Notes: generated from the sequence alone by a model not told the origin. DNA of 64,000 nucleotides from Streptomyces flaveolus (GCF_000716535.1 NZ_JNWV01000009.1:1-64000), one strand, 5' to 3'; counted from the stretch's first letter, positions 35,369 through 48,329 are shown. Translations and numbers: made by a program.

Positions 35369-36964
35369 ATGACCGTTTTGGAAGAGACGACGGGTGAGCC
35401 GACCGGCGAGCCGACGGACGCACGCGGACGGGTCGCCGAACTGCACGAGATTCGTGCCCGGGCCCTGGCGGGCCCCAGCGAGAAGGCGACCGAGGCGCAG
35501 CACGCCAAGGGCAAGCTGACGGCACGGGAGCGGATCGAGCTCCTCCTCGACCCCGGGTCCTTCCAGGAGGTCGAGCAGCTTCGCCGGCACCGGGCGACCG
35601 GCTTCGGCCTGGAGGCGAAGAAGCCGTACACCGACGGTGTCATCACCGGCTGGGGCACGGTGGAGGGCCGCACGGTCTTCGTCTACGCCCACGACTTCCG
35701 GATCTTCGGCGGCGCCCTCGGCGAGGCCCACGCCACCAAGATCCACAAGATCATGGACATGGCCATCGCGGCCGGCGCTCCGCTGGTCTCCCTGAACGAC
35801 GGCGCCGGCGCCCGCATCCAGGAGGGCGTCTCCGCCCTCGCCGGCTACGGCGGCATCTTCCAGCGCAACACCAGGGCGAGCGGTGTCATCCCGCAGATCT
35901 CCGTGATGCTCGGCCCGTGCGCGGGCGGCGCCGCGTACTCCCCGGCGCTGACGGACTTCGTCTTCATGGTCCGCGACACCTCCCAGATGTTCATCACGGG
36001 CCCCGACGTGGTCAAGGCCGTCACGGGCGAGGAGATCACCCAGAACGGCCTGGGCGGCGCGGACGTCCACGCCGAGACGAGCGGCGTCTGCCACTTCGCG
36101 TACGACGATGAGGAGACGTGCATCGCCGAGGTGCGCTACCTCCTGTCGCTCCTCCCGCAGAACAACCGGGAGAACCCGCCCCGGGTCGACTCCGCCGACC
36201 CGGCGGACCGCCGCGGCGACGTGCTGCTGGACCTGGTCCCGGCCGACGGCAACCGGCCCTACGACATGGCGAAGGTCATCGAGGAGATCGTCGACGACGG
36301 CGAGTACCTGGAGGTCCACGAGCGCTGGGCGCGCAACATCATCTGCGCCCTCGCCCGCCTGGACGGCCAGGTGGTCGGCATCATCGCGAACCAGCCGCAG
36401 GTGCTGGCGGGCGTGCTGGACATCGAGGCGAGTGAAAAAGCTGCGCGCTTTGTCCAGATGTGTGACGCTTTCAATATCCCGATCGTCACCTTCCTGGACG
36501 TCCCCGGGTTCCTCCCCGGTGTCGACCAGGAGCACGGCGGGATCATCCGCCACGGCGCGAAGCTGCTGTACGCCTACTGCAACGCGACCGTGCCGAGGAT
36601 CTCGCTCATCCTGCGCAAGGCGTACGGAGGTGCCTACATCGTCATGGACTCCCAGTCGATCGGCGCCGACCTCACCTACGCCTGGCCGACCAACGAGATC
36701 GCCGTGATGGGCGCGGAGGGCGCGGCCAACGTCATCTTCCGCCGGCAGATCGCCGAGGCCGAGGACCCCGAGGCCATGCGGGCGCGGATGGTCAAGGAGT
36801 ACAAGTCCGAGCTGATGCACCCCTACTACGCGGCCGAGCGGGGCCTGGTCGACGACGTCATCGACCCCGCCGAGACGCGCGAGGTGCTGATCAAGTCCCT
36901 GGCGATGCTGCACACCAAGCACGCCGACCTGCCTTCTCGCAAGCACGGCAACCCGCCGCAGTAA
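35369..36964 (+). CDS. accB: Acetyl/acyl-CoA carboxylase carboxyltransferase (beta) subunit
   Basis: This is a 531-residue carboxyltransferase of the actinomycete acyl-CoA carboxylase type. It transfers CO2 from the biotin carrier to acetyl- or propionyl-CoA, supplying malonyl-CoA for fatty acids and polyketides. ARERIELLLDPGSFQEVE, FGGALGEAHATKIHKIMD, the oxyanion-hole GPCAGGAAYSPALTDF and FLDVPGFLPGVDQEHGGIIRHGAKLLYAY are visible. The residue after EITQNGLGGADVHAETSGVCHFAYD matches the AccB-type specificity region, which I cannot resolve further. The biotin-carrying alpha subunit is elsewhere; accE follows. Confidence 0.95.
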   Translation: MTVLEETTGEPTGEPTDARGRVAELHEIRARALAGPSEKATEAQHAKGKLTARERIELLLDPGSFQEVEQLRRHRATGFGLEAKKPYTDGVITGWGTVEGRTVFVYAHDFRIFGGALGEAHATKIHKIMDMAIAAGAPLVSLNDGAGARIQEGVSALAGYGGIFQRNTRASGVIPQISVMLGPCAGGAAYSPALTDFVFMVRDTSQMFITGPDVVKAVTGEEITQNGLGGADVHAETSGVCHFAYDDEETCIAEVRYLLSLLPQNNRENPPRVDSADPADRRGDVLLDLVPADGNRPYDMAKVIEEIVDDGEYLEVHERWARNIICALARLDGQVVGIIANQPQVLAGVLDIEASEKAARFVQMCDAFNIPIVTFLDVPGFLPGVDQEHGGIIRHGAKLLYAYCNATVPRISLILRKAYGGAYIVMDSQSIGADLTYAWPTNEIAVMGAEGAANVIFRRQIAEAEDPEAMRARMVKEYKSELMHPYYAAERGLVDDVIDPAETREVLIKSLAMLHTKHADLPSRKHGNPPQ

Positions 36965-36999
36965 CCCGGCGGAAACCTCTCTCACGGAGACTGACACCC

Positions 37000-37191
37000 A
37001 TGAGCACTCCTGACATCCGCGTCGAGAAGGGCCATGCCGAGCCCGAGGAAGTCGCCGCCATCACGGCGATCCTCCTGGCCCGCGCCGCCGCCCGCCCCGA
37101 GCCTTCGGCGACCCACCGAGTCCGCGCCAAGGCAGGCTGGCGCCGCCTGGAGCGCGAGCCGGGATTCCGCGCGCCGCACAGCTGGCACTGA
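37000..37191 (+). CDS. accE: Acyl-CoA carboxylase epsilon subunit
   Basis: This 63-residue protein begins MSTPDIRVEKGHAEPEEVAA and has the short helical epsilon core (AAITAILLARAAARPE) and the conserved aromatic tail (AGWRRLEREPGFRAPHSW). In Streptomyces the epsilon polypeptide binds the carboxylase complex and strongly raises its activity. It lies 35 bp after accB in a two-gene operon and is followed by a perfect terminator. Confidence 0.92.
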   Translation: MSTPDIRVEKGHAEPEEVAAITAILLARAAARPEPSATHRVRAKAGWRRLEREPGFRAPHSWH

Positions 37192-37203
37192 CGTCCTGCG
37201 CGA

Positions 37204-37242
37204 CCACAGCCCCGCCGCCCCTTGAGGGAGGCGGGGCTGTGG
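37204..37242 (+). terminator. Terminator of accB-accE
   Basis: A perfect 13-bp stem (37204-37216 with 37230-37242) with a 13-nt loop lies 12 bp after the accE stop. Confidence 0.88.
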
Positions 37243-37339
37243 CGTGTTCCTGCCCCGACACGCCCCCAGTGCCTCGGCACCACCGAACACCGCTCCGGCG
37301 AAAGCCCACCCATCACCCGATCGGCCCAAGGTACGGCAA

Positions 37340-37369
37340 AGGGGCCCTCTCCGGGTGGAAAGGGCCCCT
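37340..37369 (-). terminator. Terminator of the second conservon
   Basis: AGGGGCCCT (37340-37348) and AGGGCCCCT (37361-37369) form a 9-bp stem. On the minus strand it is followed by TTTGCC, 12 bp beyond the cvnD stop. Confidence 0.8.
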
Positions 37370-37381
37370 CGTGGAGAAGCG

Positions 37382-37869
37382 CTAGCGCAGGCGGGCCATC
37401 AGGGCGTGTTCCACCAGTGTGATCAGTGCCGACTTGGCGTCCGCGCGGTGGCGGGCGTCCGTCGTGATGATCGGGGTGTCCGGGCCGATCTGCAGCGCCT
37501 CGCGGACCTCGTCGGGCGAGTACGGCTGCTGGCCGTCGAAGCCGTTGAGGGCGATGACGAAGGGCAGGCCCGAGTTCTCGAAGTAGTCGACCGCGGGGAA
37601 GCAGTCGGCGAGACGCCGGGTGTCGACGAGGACGATCGCGCCGATGGCGCCGCGGACCAGGTCGTCCCACATGAACCAGAAGCGGTCCTGGCCGGGGGTG
37701 CCGAACAGGTACAGGATCAGGTCCTGGTCCAGGGTGATACGGCCGAAGTCCATGGCGACGGTGGTCGTCGTCTTGTCTCCGGTGTGGGTGAGGTCGTCGA
37801 TGCCGGCCGAAGCGGACGTCATGACGGCCTCTGTGCGCAGCGGGTTGATCTCCGAGACGGCGCCGACGG
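37382..37869 (-). pseudogene. cvnD2: Truncated CvnD Ras-like GTPase, P-loop missing (second conservon)
   Basis: The frame carries most of a conservon GTPase: VGAVSEINPLRTEAVMTSASAGIDDLTH, DQDLILYLFGTPGQDRFWFMWDDLVRGA (G3-like), VIALNGFDG (NxxD-type G4 variant), and a C-terminal DARHRADAKSALITLVEHAL. Intact CvnD proteins begin with about 40 residues including a GxxxxGKT P-loop. Here the sequence 5' of VGAVSEI is that of cvnC in another frame, so the P-loop and start codon are absent. The first in-frame ATG is at 37822. As drawn it cannot bind nucleotide normally. Confidence 0.8.
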
Positions 37870-38226
37870 ATGCTCGGGCAGTTGACCCTGCATCTGGTGC
37901 GGAGCGGCGGTGGTGTGCACCAGCGCCTCGATGGCGAGCTGGTACCGCGGGCGGGTCCGGCCGCCGGTCATGGCGTACGGACGCACCAAGGGGTTGTTCG
38001 ACGCCGAGGCCGGTGCCGGCTCGGGGCGGCGCTGCGGCTGGACCGGCTGGATGCGCGGTGCCGGGGGCTGGTCGTACGGCGACGGGCCGGGGCCCTGCGG
38101 GGCGTACGGCTGCCGGTGGCTGGGAGCGGAGGGGAAGTTGTACGGGTTCGCCGAGCCGTCGTTCTGGCCCTGGGCAGGGCCGTACGACCAGTTGCCCGAA
38201 GACGAACCGCCTGGGGGTGTTGCCAC
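37819..38226 (-). pseudogene. cvnC2: Truncated CvnC, DUF742 (second conservon)
   Basis: GTG at 38226 follows GGAGGAG. The 135-codon frame has a Pro/Gln/Tyr-rich N-terminus (SYGPAQGQNDGSANPYNFPS) then the DUF742 core NNPLVRPYAMTGGRTRPRYQLAIEALVHTT...QGQLPEH. Right after LPEH the family sequence (usually QRICxLC..., to ...LLERVLSGLRKL, about 65 residues) is replaced by out-of-frame cvnD sequence until a stop at 37819. The likely winged-helix part and the end are lost. Confidence 0.78.
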
Positions 38227-38320
38227 TTTCTCCTCCTCCGACTGCGCCGGGCACCCATCCCTGGGGAACCGCGTCCCGAAACCTTACGGCCCCGGGACGC
38301 GAATACGCACCGTCCGATTA

Positions 38321-38743
38321 TTAGTTGAGAAGGCTTCCCTGGAGTTCCGCGCGGAGATCCGGGGTGAGGACCGTGCCCGCGCGGTCCACCAGAAGGGCCA
38401 TCTCGTACCCGATGAGGCCGATGTCCGCCTCCGGGTGGGCCAGGACCGCGAGCGAGGAACCGTCGGAGATGGACATGATGAAGAGGAATCCCCGCTCCAT
38501 CTCCACAACCGTCTGATTCACGCTGCCTCCCTCGAAGATCCGGGAGGCGCCTGCCGTCAGAGACGTCAGACCGGAGGCGACGGCCGCGAGCTGGTCGGCG
38601 CGGTCGCGGGGAAAGCCTTCGGACATCGCCAGAAGGAGTCCGTCGGCGGAGACCACCACCGTGTGGGACACCCCCGGGGTGTTGTCCACGAAGTTGGTGA
38701 TCAACCAGTTCAGGTTCTGTGCCGCCTGGCTCATCGGGCTCAC
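38321..38743 (-). CDS. cvnB2: CvnB, roadblock/LC7 protein (second conservon)
   Basis: This is about 140 residues of Roadblock/LC7 fold, an MglB-like partner thought to act on the conservon GTPase. MSQAAQNLNWLITNFVDNTPGVSHTVVVSADGLLLAMSEGFPRDRADQLAAVASGLTSL is characteristic. GTG 38743 lies 7 nt from GGAG (inside the cvnA end) and gives MSPMSQAAQ; ATG 38734 is the alternative. It is nearly identical to the other cvnB in the window (43272-43694), differing mostly near FEGGSVNQ/FEGGTVAQ and the last residue. Confidence 0.92.
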   Translation of the reverse strand: MSPMSQAAQNLNWLITNFVDNTPGVSHTVVVSADGLLLAMSEGFPRDRADQLAAVASGLTSLTAGASRIFEGGSVNQTVVEMERGFLFIMSISDGSSLAVLAHPEADIGLIGYEMALLVDRAGTVLTPDLRAELQGSLLN

Positions 38744-38744
38744 A

Positions 38745-41700
38745 CTAACGCTCCTGGTTGTAGGTGCTGTCAGGACCGAAGCCCTGGCCGTTCGTTTCAC
38801 TGCCTGCGCTGCGTCCGCGCTGGACGCCCCGGCGCAGGTTGCTCAGCCTGCCCCGGACGTCCTCCGGGGCGCGGGAGACCTGTGGGCCTCCCTGGGGGGT
38901 GGTTTCGGCGGAACCCTCGACCAGATTGGCCTTGGGCACCCGCCGCGGCAGACCCGAGGCGGTGACCCCGCCTGCCTTGGGCTTCCGGAGCTGTGCGGCC
39001 TGCTGCCACCGCTCGTCGTTCGCCGAACGCCAGTCGCTCTGGCCGCCCGTCCCCGGAGCGTTCCCCGGTGCGGGAGCCGGCGCTTCCTGCTGCACGCGGG
39101 CCGTGCCGTTCGCGGAGCCGGCGGAGTCGCTCGCGGGGGACCCGCGGCGGGGCAGCCCGGCGTCGGTCAGCGCGTGTGCGGCGGGAGATGCCGTTCCCGG
39201 ACGGTCGAAGCCTACGCGGTTCCGCTCACTCGCGTCAGCGGCCTGCGAGGATTCCGCTTCCGGAGCGTACTGGGCCGGATAGCCGTTCTGGTAGCCGTCC
39301 TGCTGGGGCCAGTCGTCCTGGTAGGACGGCGTCTGGGCAGGCTCCGCATACGCGGACGCGGACTCCTGGTAGCCGCCGTTCGCGGAGAAGCCGTCGTGCC
39401 GCGGCACTTCGCCGTTCGGCGCGTAGTACTGCTCGTCGTAGCGCTGCTCGTACTGCTGCTCGTACGACGCGTGCTGCGGCTGCTCCTCGTACGACTGCCG
39501 CTGCTCCTCGTACGCCGGCGCCTCGTAGGACTGCTGCGGCTGCTCGTCGTAGGACCGCTGCTGCTCCTGGTACGCCTGCTGCTGCCCGGTGAACGGGTCC
39601 GTGTACCCGGCGGGGGCCTCGGCGGCCCCCTGCCGCGGCTCGGCGGGCTGCTGGCCCTGGCCCTCCAGGGCGGCGCGGCGCTCCTCGCGCATCAGCGAGC
39701 GGCCCACGGGGTCCAGGTCGCGGATGTCGTCGGGGACCGCCGGGTACTGGCTGTCGTCGAAGCCGAGTTCGGCCGCGGTGCGCATGGGCTGCTGCTGGCC
39801 GAAGCTCTCACCCTGGAACTGCTGCTCCGGGATGATCTGCGAGACGGTGAACTCGTCGCGGTCCAGCGGGGCCTCGCCGCCACCGCCGTGCGTGATCGCG
39901 TCCGGCAGCATGACCAGGGACGTCGTGCCGGCCTGCTCGCCCGAGGGGCGGAGCTGGACCCGGATGCCGTGCCGGTCGGACAGCCGGCCGACCACGAACA
40001 GGCCCATGCGCTGCGAGATCGCGGCGTCCACGGTCGGCGGGTTCGCCAGCTTGTGGTTGATGTCCGCGAAGTCCTCGGCGGTCAGACCGATGCCCTTGTC
40101 GTGGATCTCGATCATCACGCGGCCGTCGGGGAGACGGGTCGCGGTGACGCGGACCTTGGTCTGCGGGGAGGAGAACGTGGTGGCGTTCTCCAGCAGCTCG
40201 GCCAGCAGGTGCACGAGGTCGGTGACCGCGCGGCCGTGGATCTCGGCCTCCGGCACACCCGACAGCTCGATGCGCTCGTACTGCTCCACCTCGGAGGAGG
40301 CGGCGCGCAGCACGTCGACGAGCGGCACGGGCTGGTCCCAGCGGCGGCCGGGCTCCTCGCCGGCGAGGACCAGGAGGTTCTCGCCGTTGCGGCGCATACG
40401 GGTGGCCAGGTGGTCCAGCTTGAAGAGGTTCTCCAGCTGGTCGGGGTCGGCCTCGTTGTTCTCCAGGTCGGTGATCAGGGTGAGCTGGCCCTCGATCAGC
40501 GACTGGTTGCGGCGCGAGAGGTTGGTGAAGATCGCGTTGATGTTGCCCCGCAGCAGGGCCTGCTCGGAGGCGAGCCGGACCGCCTCGCGGTGGACCTGGT
40601 CGAAGGCGCGGGCGACCTCGCCGATCTCGTCCTTGGTGGTGATCGGGATCGGCGCGACCCGGGTGTCGACCCGGCCGGGGTCGGTGCGGGAAAGCTGGTC
40701 GACGAGCATCGGCAGCCGCTGCTCGGCGATGCCGAAGGCGGCGTTGCGCAGCCGGCGCATCGAGCGGCTCATCTGGCGGGCCACCAGACCGGCCAGGATG
40801 AACGCGGCCAGCAGGGCGACGACGACCACGGCACCGGTGATGAACGCCGAGGTCTTGGCGTCGTCGGCGATGGCCGAGGCCTCGTTCACCGCCTTGTCGG
40901 CCATGTCCGACTCGATCTGGCGGTAGGCCTTGTACTTCAGCGTGTTGACCGCCCACCAGTTGTCGGCGGTGATGCCGCCCGCGGCGAGCTGGTCACGGGT
41001 GAGCGTGCTGGTGTCCTTCATGGTGGCGATCAAGGCCACCATCTTGGTCGGGTCGGAGGGCGGGGCGACGTAGTTCGGGTTGCTCGCCTTGGCCTTCTGG
41101 ACCATGCCGGCGGCGTCCGTCTTGATCTTCTGTTCCGCGTCGCTCAGCTTCTGCGCGTCGGCCTCGGTGCCACCGCCGAGGTACTCCTCACGGGCGATGC
41201 GCTCCAGGTAGGCGTACGAGGACAGGGAGACCCGCTGGGTCGCGAGGTTCGGCGCGTCCGGACCGGGCTTGACCAGCAGGTGGGTGCCGATCGACCGCTC
41301 CAGCGACAGCGCCGCCTTGGTCAGCGAGATGGCGTAGACGGTACGGCCGTAGGAGGTGATGTTTCCGGTGCCCAGACCGAGTTCGTTGGCGAACTCCATC
41401 AGGGGGTGACTGACCTCGACGTAGCCCTCTTCGGTCTGTACGCCGGTCGCCTTGGAGGTGTACGCGATCTGCCGCAGCTGCGCCAGCTTGGGCTCCGCCT
41501 CGCGGAACAGCTTCAGCCGGCGCTGCAGGCCCGAGGTGGCGGGCATGCTCTTCGTCGCCTCGTCGAAGACGTCGGCGGCCTGGTCCGTGGCCTTGCGGGC
41601 GTTGTCGACGACCGCCTTGCTGTCGGTGTCCTTCTTGTTCAGCAGCAGTGGTGCCGCGGTGACGTCGCGCTCGCTCTCCAGCGCGTCGGCGTAGGTGAGG

Positions 41701-41990
41701 GCGGCGCGCACGAGACGGGCGGTGTTCTCGGCGTCGCGGGCCTGCTGCCAGGTGTCGATCGAGCTCTTCACCTGGAAGCCGCCCATGACGAGACCGACGG
41801 CCACGGGTATGAGCAGGATCGCGTTCAGCCGGGTCGGCACCCGCCAGTTCCGCGGGGAGAGACGGCCGCCGCTGGGCGCGGGAGTGGCCTCCGGTTCCGC
41901 ACCGGGAACGGGGGTGGGCGCCGCAGCGCGCGGCGGCGGGGTGAAGTTGCCCCGCGCCGACGGCTCGGGACCGTTCTTGCTTCGCCTCAC
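38745..41990 (-). CDS. cvnA2: CvnA, membrane sensor histidine-kinase-like protein (second conservon)
   Basis: The protein is about 1081 residues. Transmembrane helix 1 lies near 50-70 (AILLIPVAVGLVMGGFQV). A nitrate/nitrite-sensor-like extracellular domain (about 75-375) ends at helix 2 (about 377-400, ITGAVVVVALLAAFILAGLVA). HAMP and a GHKL ATPase domain follow, with the N-box ELLENATTFSSP (about 603) and DKGIGLTAED (about 633). A long Gln/Tyr/Glu-rich C-terminus (about 790-880, YEEQRQSYEEQPQ) is low complexity. No phosphoacceptor DHp His motif is obvious, as in other CvnA proteins. I prefer GTG 41990 (MRRSKNGPEPSARGNF) over 42086 because GAGAGG lies 11 nt upstream. Confidence 0.88.
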   Translation of the reverse strand: MRRSKNGPEPSARGNFTPPPRAAAPTPVPGAEPEATPAPSGGRLSPRNWRVPTRLNAILLIPVAVGLVMGGFQVKSSIDTWQQARDAENTARLVRAALTYADALESERDVTAAPLLLNKKDTDSKAVVDNARKATDQAADVFDEATKSMPATSGLQRRLKLFREAEPKLAQLRQIAYTSKATGVQTEEGYVEVSHPLMEFANELGLGTGNITSYGRTVYAISLTKAALSLERSIGTHLLVKPGPDAPNLATQRVSLSSYAYLERIAREEYLGGGTEADAQKLSDAEQKIKTDAAGMVQKAKASNPNYVAPPSDPTKMVALIATMKDTSTLTRDQLAAGGITADNWWAVNTLKYKAYRQIESDMADKAVNEASAIADDAKTSAFITGAVVVVALLAAFILAGLVARQMSRSMRRLRNAAFGIAEQRLPMLVDQLSRTDPGRVDTRVAPIPITTKDEIGEVARAFDQVHREAVRLASEQALLRGNINAIFTNLSRRNQSLIEGQLTLITDLENNEADPDQLENLFKLDHLATRMRRNGENLLVLAGEEPGRRWDQPVPLVDVLRAASSEVEQYERIELSGVPEAEIHGRAVTDLVHLLAELLENATTFSSPQTKVRVTATRLPDGRVMIEIHDKGIGLTAEDFADINHKLANPPTVDAAISQRMGLFVVGRLSDRHGIRVQLRPSGEQAGTTSLVMLPDAITHGGGGEAPLDRDEFTVSQIIPEQQFQGESFGQQQPMRTAAELGFDDSQYPAVPDDIRDLDPVGRSLMREERRAALEGQGQQPAEPRQGAAEAPAGYTDPFTGQQQAYQEQQRSYDEQPQQSYEAPAYEEQRQSYEEQPQHASYEQQYEQRYDEQYYAPNGEVPRHDGFSANGGYQESASAYAEPAQTPSYQDDWPQQDGYQNGYPAQYAPEAESSQAADASERNRVGFDRPGTASPAAHALTDAGLPRRGSPASDSAGSANGTARVQQEAPAPAPGNAPGTGGQSDWRSANDERWQQAAQLRKPKAGGVTASGLPRRVPKANLVEGSAETTPQGGPQVSRAPEDVRGRLSNLRRGVQRGRSAGSETNGQGFGPDSTYNQER

Positions 41991-42069
41991 TCGACCAACA
42001 ACCTCTCGGCGGTCGGCACCTACGTCGTGCCGCAGTCTCTCAGAGCCCGGTTCGCCATCGACCACCAGT

Positions 42070-42095
42070 ACGTACTCGGTACGCACTCAGTACGT
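42070..42095. promoter_or_regulatory. Inverted/direct repeat upstream of cvnA2
   Basis: ACGTACT (42070-42076) and AGTACGT (42089-42095) are inverted arms 12 bp apart, and CAGTACGT also occurs as a direct repeat. The site is 80-105 bp before the chosen cvnA2 start and could be an operator. Confidence 0.4.
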
Positions 42096-42210
42096 CTTCG
42101 ACCATTGGGCAGTTCAGGCATTCCAGCACGTGGACCAGTGCACTTCCAAACAGTGGAAACCCGGTGATGGAGCGGTTGTAAGCGCGAGATAAAACGGTCA
42201 TAAAGAGCGA

Positions 42211-42230
42211 GCCCCGCCAAAAGGCGGGGC
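42211..42230 (-). terminator. Terminator of the first conservon
   Basis: GCCCCGCC-AAAA-GGCGGGGC forms a perfect 8-bp stem. On the minus strand it is followed by TCGCTCTTT. It lies 159 bp after cvnD1, within the 302-bp-plus gap to cvnA2 that holds no gene. Confidence 0.8.
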
Positions 42231-42388
42231 GTTTGTGCGCACAGCGGCACCACACGACCGCGTCGCGTGGTGATACCGGGTGATTCCTCTGCCGAACTGT
42301 TATGAACACCGGAGCCGACCGTGTCAAAGGCCACAGTCGGCTCCGAACCCCTTACGACAACTGCCGTACGGCCCGTCGTACTTGAGTG

Positions 42389-42874
42389 CTACTTGAGCCG
42401 TGCCATCAGGGCGTGTTCCACGAGCGTGATCAGTGCCGACTTGGCGTCCGCGCGGTGGCGGGCGTCCGTCGTGATGATCGGGGCGTCCGGACCGATCTGC
42501 AGGGCTTCCCGCACCTCGTCCGGGGTGTAGGGCTGCTGCCCGTCGAAGCCGTTGAGGGCGATGACGAAGGGCAGGCCCGAGTTCTCGAAGTAGTCGACCG
42601 CGGGGAAGCAGTCGGCCAGGCGCCGGGTGTCGACGAGGACGACGGCACCGATGGCGCCGCGGACCAGGTCGTCCCACATGAACCAGAAGCGGTCCTGGCC
42701 GGGGGTGCCGAACAGGTACAGGATCAGGTCCTGGTCCAGGGTGATGCGGCCGAAGTCCATGGCCACCGTGGTGGTGGTCTTGTCTCCGGTGTGGGTGAGG
42801 TCGTCGATGCCGGCCGAAGCGGACGTCATGACGGCCTCTGTGCGCAGCGGGTTGATCTCCGAGACGGCGCCGAC
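42389..42874 (-). pseudogene. cvnD1: Truncated CvnD Ras-like GTPase, P-loop missing (first conservon)
   Basis: From VGAVSEINPLRTEAV to the end (VEHALMARLK) this is almost identical to the other cvnD. It keeps FGTPGQDRFWFMWDD and ALNGFDGQQPY. The first 40 or so residues with the GxxxxGKT P-loop are missing: upstream of base 42874 the sequence is cvnC in a different frame. The first in-frame ATG is 42829. The loss starts at the same cvnD codon as in the second conservon, which is suspicious. Confidence 0.8.
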
Positions 42875-43160
42875 GGTCGGCCACCAGGATCCGGGCCACA
42901 CCGAGCGGCATGGCCAGCAGCGCGGAGACCTCCGCGACCGACTTGACCTCGCGGCACAGGTGGCAGATGCGCTGGTGCTCCGGGAGCAGCCCCATGAGCG
43001 CTGCCGGGTCGGCCGTGGTGCTGATCAGCGCCTCGATGGCGAGCTGGTAGCGAGGCCTGGTCCGGCCGCCGGTCATGGCGTAGGGCCTCACCAGCGGCTG
43101 GTCGCCCTCGTCCCCGTACGGCTCCGCGTACGGATCATGATGGGCGGTGGGCGGGGTCAT
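42875..43160 (-). pseudogene. cvnC1: 3'-truncated CvnC, DUF742 (first conservon)
   Basis: ATG 43160 follows GGAGGATTC. The DUF742 core is clear: QPLVRPYAMTGGRTRPRYQLAIEALISTTADPAALMGLLPEHQRICHLCREVKSVAEVSALLAMPLGVARILVAD. After ILVAD the expected ending (about 40 residues, ...LLERVLSGLRKL type) is missing. The frame then runs through cvnD sequence out of phase to a stop at 42324. More of the gene survives than in the other copy, so the left breakpoints differ. Confidence 0.8.
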
Positions 43161-43271
43161 GAATCCTCCGGGCGGGACAGCAAGTCGGTCAGTCAAGCCG
43201 TCTGACGGGGCCGGTGGGGGGATTGTGGCGGCCGGACGGTGTTTTCGTGAGGTGGGTGGTGCCGGGGGCGG

Positions 43272-43694
43272 TCAGTGAAGCAGACTTCCCTGGAGTTCGG
43301 CGCGCAGGTCCGGGGTGAGCACCGCCCCTGCGCGGTCGACGAGCAGTGCCATCTCGTAGCCGACGAGACCGATGTCCGCCTCGGGATGGGCCAGGACCGC
43401 GAGGGACGACCCGTCCGAGATGGACATCAGGAAGAGGAACCCGCGTTCCATCTCGACGACCGTCTGTGCCACGGTGCCGCCCTCGAAGATCCGGGACGCC
43501 CCGGCCGTCAGCGAGGTCAGACCGGAGGCGACGGCCGCCAGCTGGTCGGCGCGGTCCCGCGGGAAACCTTCGGACATCGCCAGCAGAAGGCCGTCGGCGG
43601 AGACCACCACGGTGTGGGACACCCCAGGGGTGTTGTCCACGAAGTTGGTGATCAACCAGTTCAGGTTCTGTGCCGCCTGGCTCATCGGACTCAA
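43272..43694 (-). CDS. cvnB1: CvnB, roadblock/LC7 protein (first conservon)
   Basis: This is a 140-residue Roadblock/LC7 protein expected to bind the CvnD GTPase and CvnA. A TTG at 43694 immediately follows the cvnA1 stop and is 6 nt from GGAG, giving MSPMSQAAQNLN; ATG 43685 is the more conventional start but has poor spacing. SRIFEGGTVAQTVVEMERGFLFLMSISDGSSLAVLAHPEADIGLVGYEMALL marks the domain's second half. Tight packing with cvnA1 indicates translational coupling. Confidence 0.92.
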   Translation of the reverse strand: MSPMSQAAQNLNWLITNFVDNTPGVSHTVVVSADGLLLAMSEGFPRDRADQLAAVASGLTSLTAGASRIFEGGTVAQTVVEMERGFLFLMSISDGSSLAVLAHPEADIGLVGYEMALLVDRAGAVLTPDLRAELQGSLLH

Positions 43695-47567
<3,873 letters not shown>

Positions 47568-48134
47568 TAGCGTCGCAACCTCTGGACCAGGCACCCCTCC
47601 GCGCGAACGGAGGGACACGGTGTCGGCGTTGTGGAGAGCGCCCTGAAAACGCCCCCCGGTGGTCTTGAGTGACCGGCGCTGGTTCCCCCCTGTCTCGCCG
47701 CCGCTCGGCGCTGTGCGCGCCCCCTGCGCCGGTTCGATCCCGCGGCGGTCCGTGGAATTCCAGCACAGTGGAGGATCTCCAACAAGGGCAGTGGGCCGAG
47801 CTGTGACCTCCGTGACGGGCAGTGAGTGCCGGGTTACCAGCCGTGGAACCTGATCCCGGGCATAACGGACGTAATCCTGCGAGTCGCCGGTCCGCGCCCT
47901 GTGTCCCAGTCGCCATGATCAGGAGCGGAATGGTGGCTTCAGTGGGTCAATGTCCGTTTCGCTGGGGCGGGTTGTCAGCCGGAATTGACCGGTTTGCCCG
48001 CGCCTTCGTGAGCAAACTCACACGCGACTCGTAGGGAGTTGGCGCCTTCGTCGGGGAATCGGATGTTTAGCCTGACGCTTTACAAGACGGACGACTCTGC
48101 CAACCACTCGACCAGAGGGCACAGGACGACAACG
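47568..48134. promoter_or_regulatory. 567-bp divergent control region, no gene seen
   Basis: The region separates cvnA1 from the small gene at 48135. No frame with convincing coding bias is present. GTGAG-CAAA-CTCAC (48008-48021) is a small palindrome, and TTGACC at about 47985 with AT-richer sequence up to 48090 (TTTAGCCTGACGCTTTACAA) suggests the promoter of the downstream small gene. Regulatory details cannot be fixed. Confidence 0.45.
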
Positions 48135-48329
48135 GTGAAGACGACGATGATGTTCCGCAAGATAGCCAACCCGCGACGCACGACCCTGGCGCACCTCAAG
48201 GACGCCGGCGAACTGCAGACGCCCGAGCTGCCGGAGCACCCCGTCGACCTCCCCGCCCAGACCGCCAACCCCCGGCGCACCGTCCTGGTGGACGTCCCGG
48301 CCGGCGTGGGCGCCCCGGCAGGCGAGTGA
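48135..48329 (+). CDS. Small protein with two ANPRRT motifs, unknown function
   Basis: This is a 64-residue product. GTG 48135 (MKTTMMFRKIANPRRTTLAH) has AGGACG upstream; ATG 48144 or 48147 are alternatives. ANPRRTTLAHLKDAGEL and later TANPRRTVLVDVP form an internal repeat, separated by a Pro-rich PELPEHPVDLP segment. No known domain. A strong hairpin follows, supporting an independent transcription unit. Confidence 0.65.
   Translation: MKTTMMFRKIANPRRTTLAHLKDAGELQTPELPEHPVDLPAQTANPRRTVLVDVPAGVGAPAGE

Noticed and set aside
37244..37885. Plus-strand frames over the cvnD genes
   Set aside because: They are exact antisense shadows, repeated in both conservons because cvnD copies are near-identical.
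38661..42167. 1168-residue plus-strand frame opposite cvnA2 (and a similar one at 44094-47570)
   Set aside because: Both are antisense shadows of CvnA; their Arg/Leu/Val-rich translations lack any motif and arise from codon bias.
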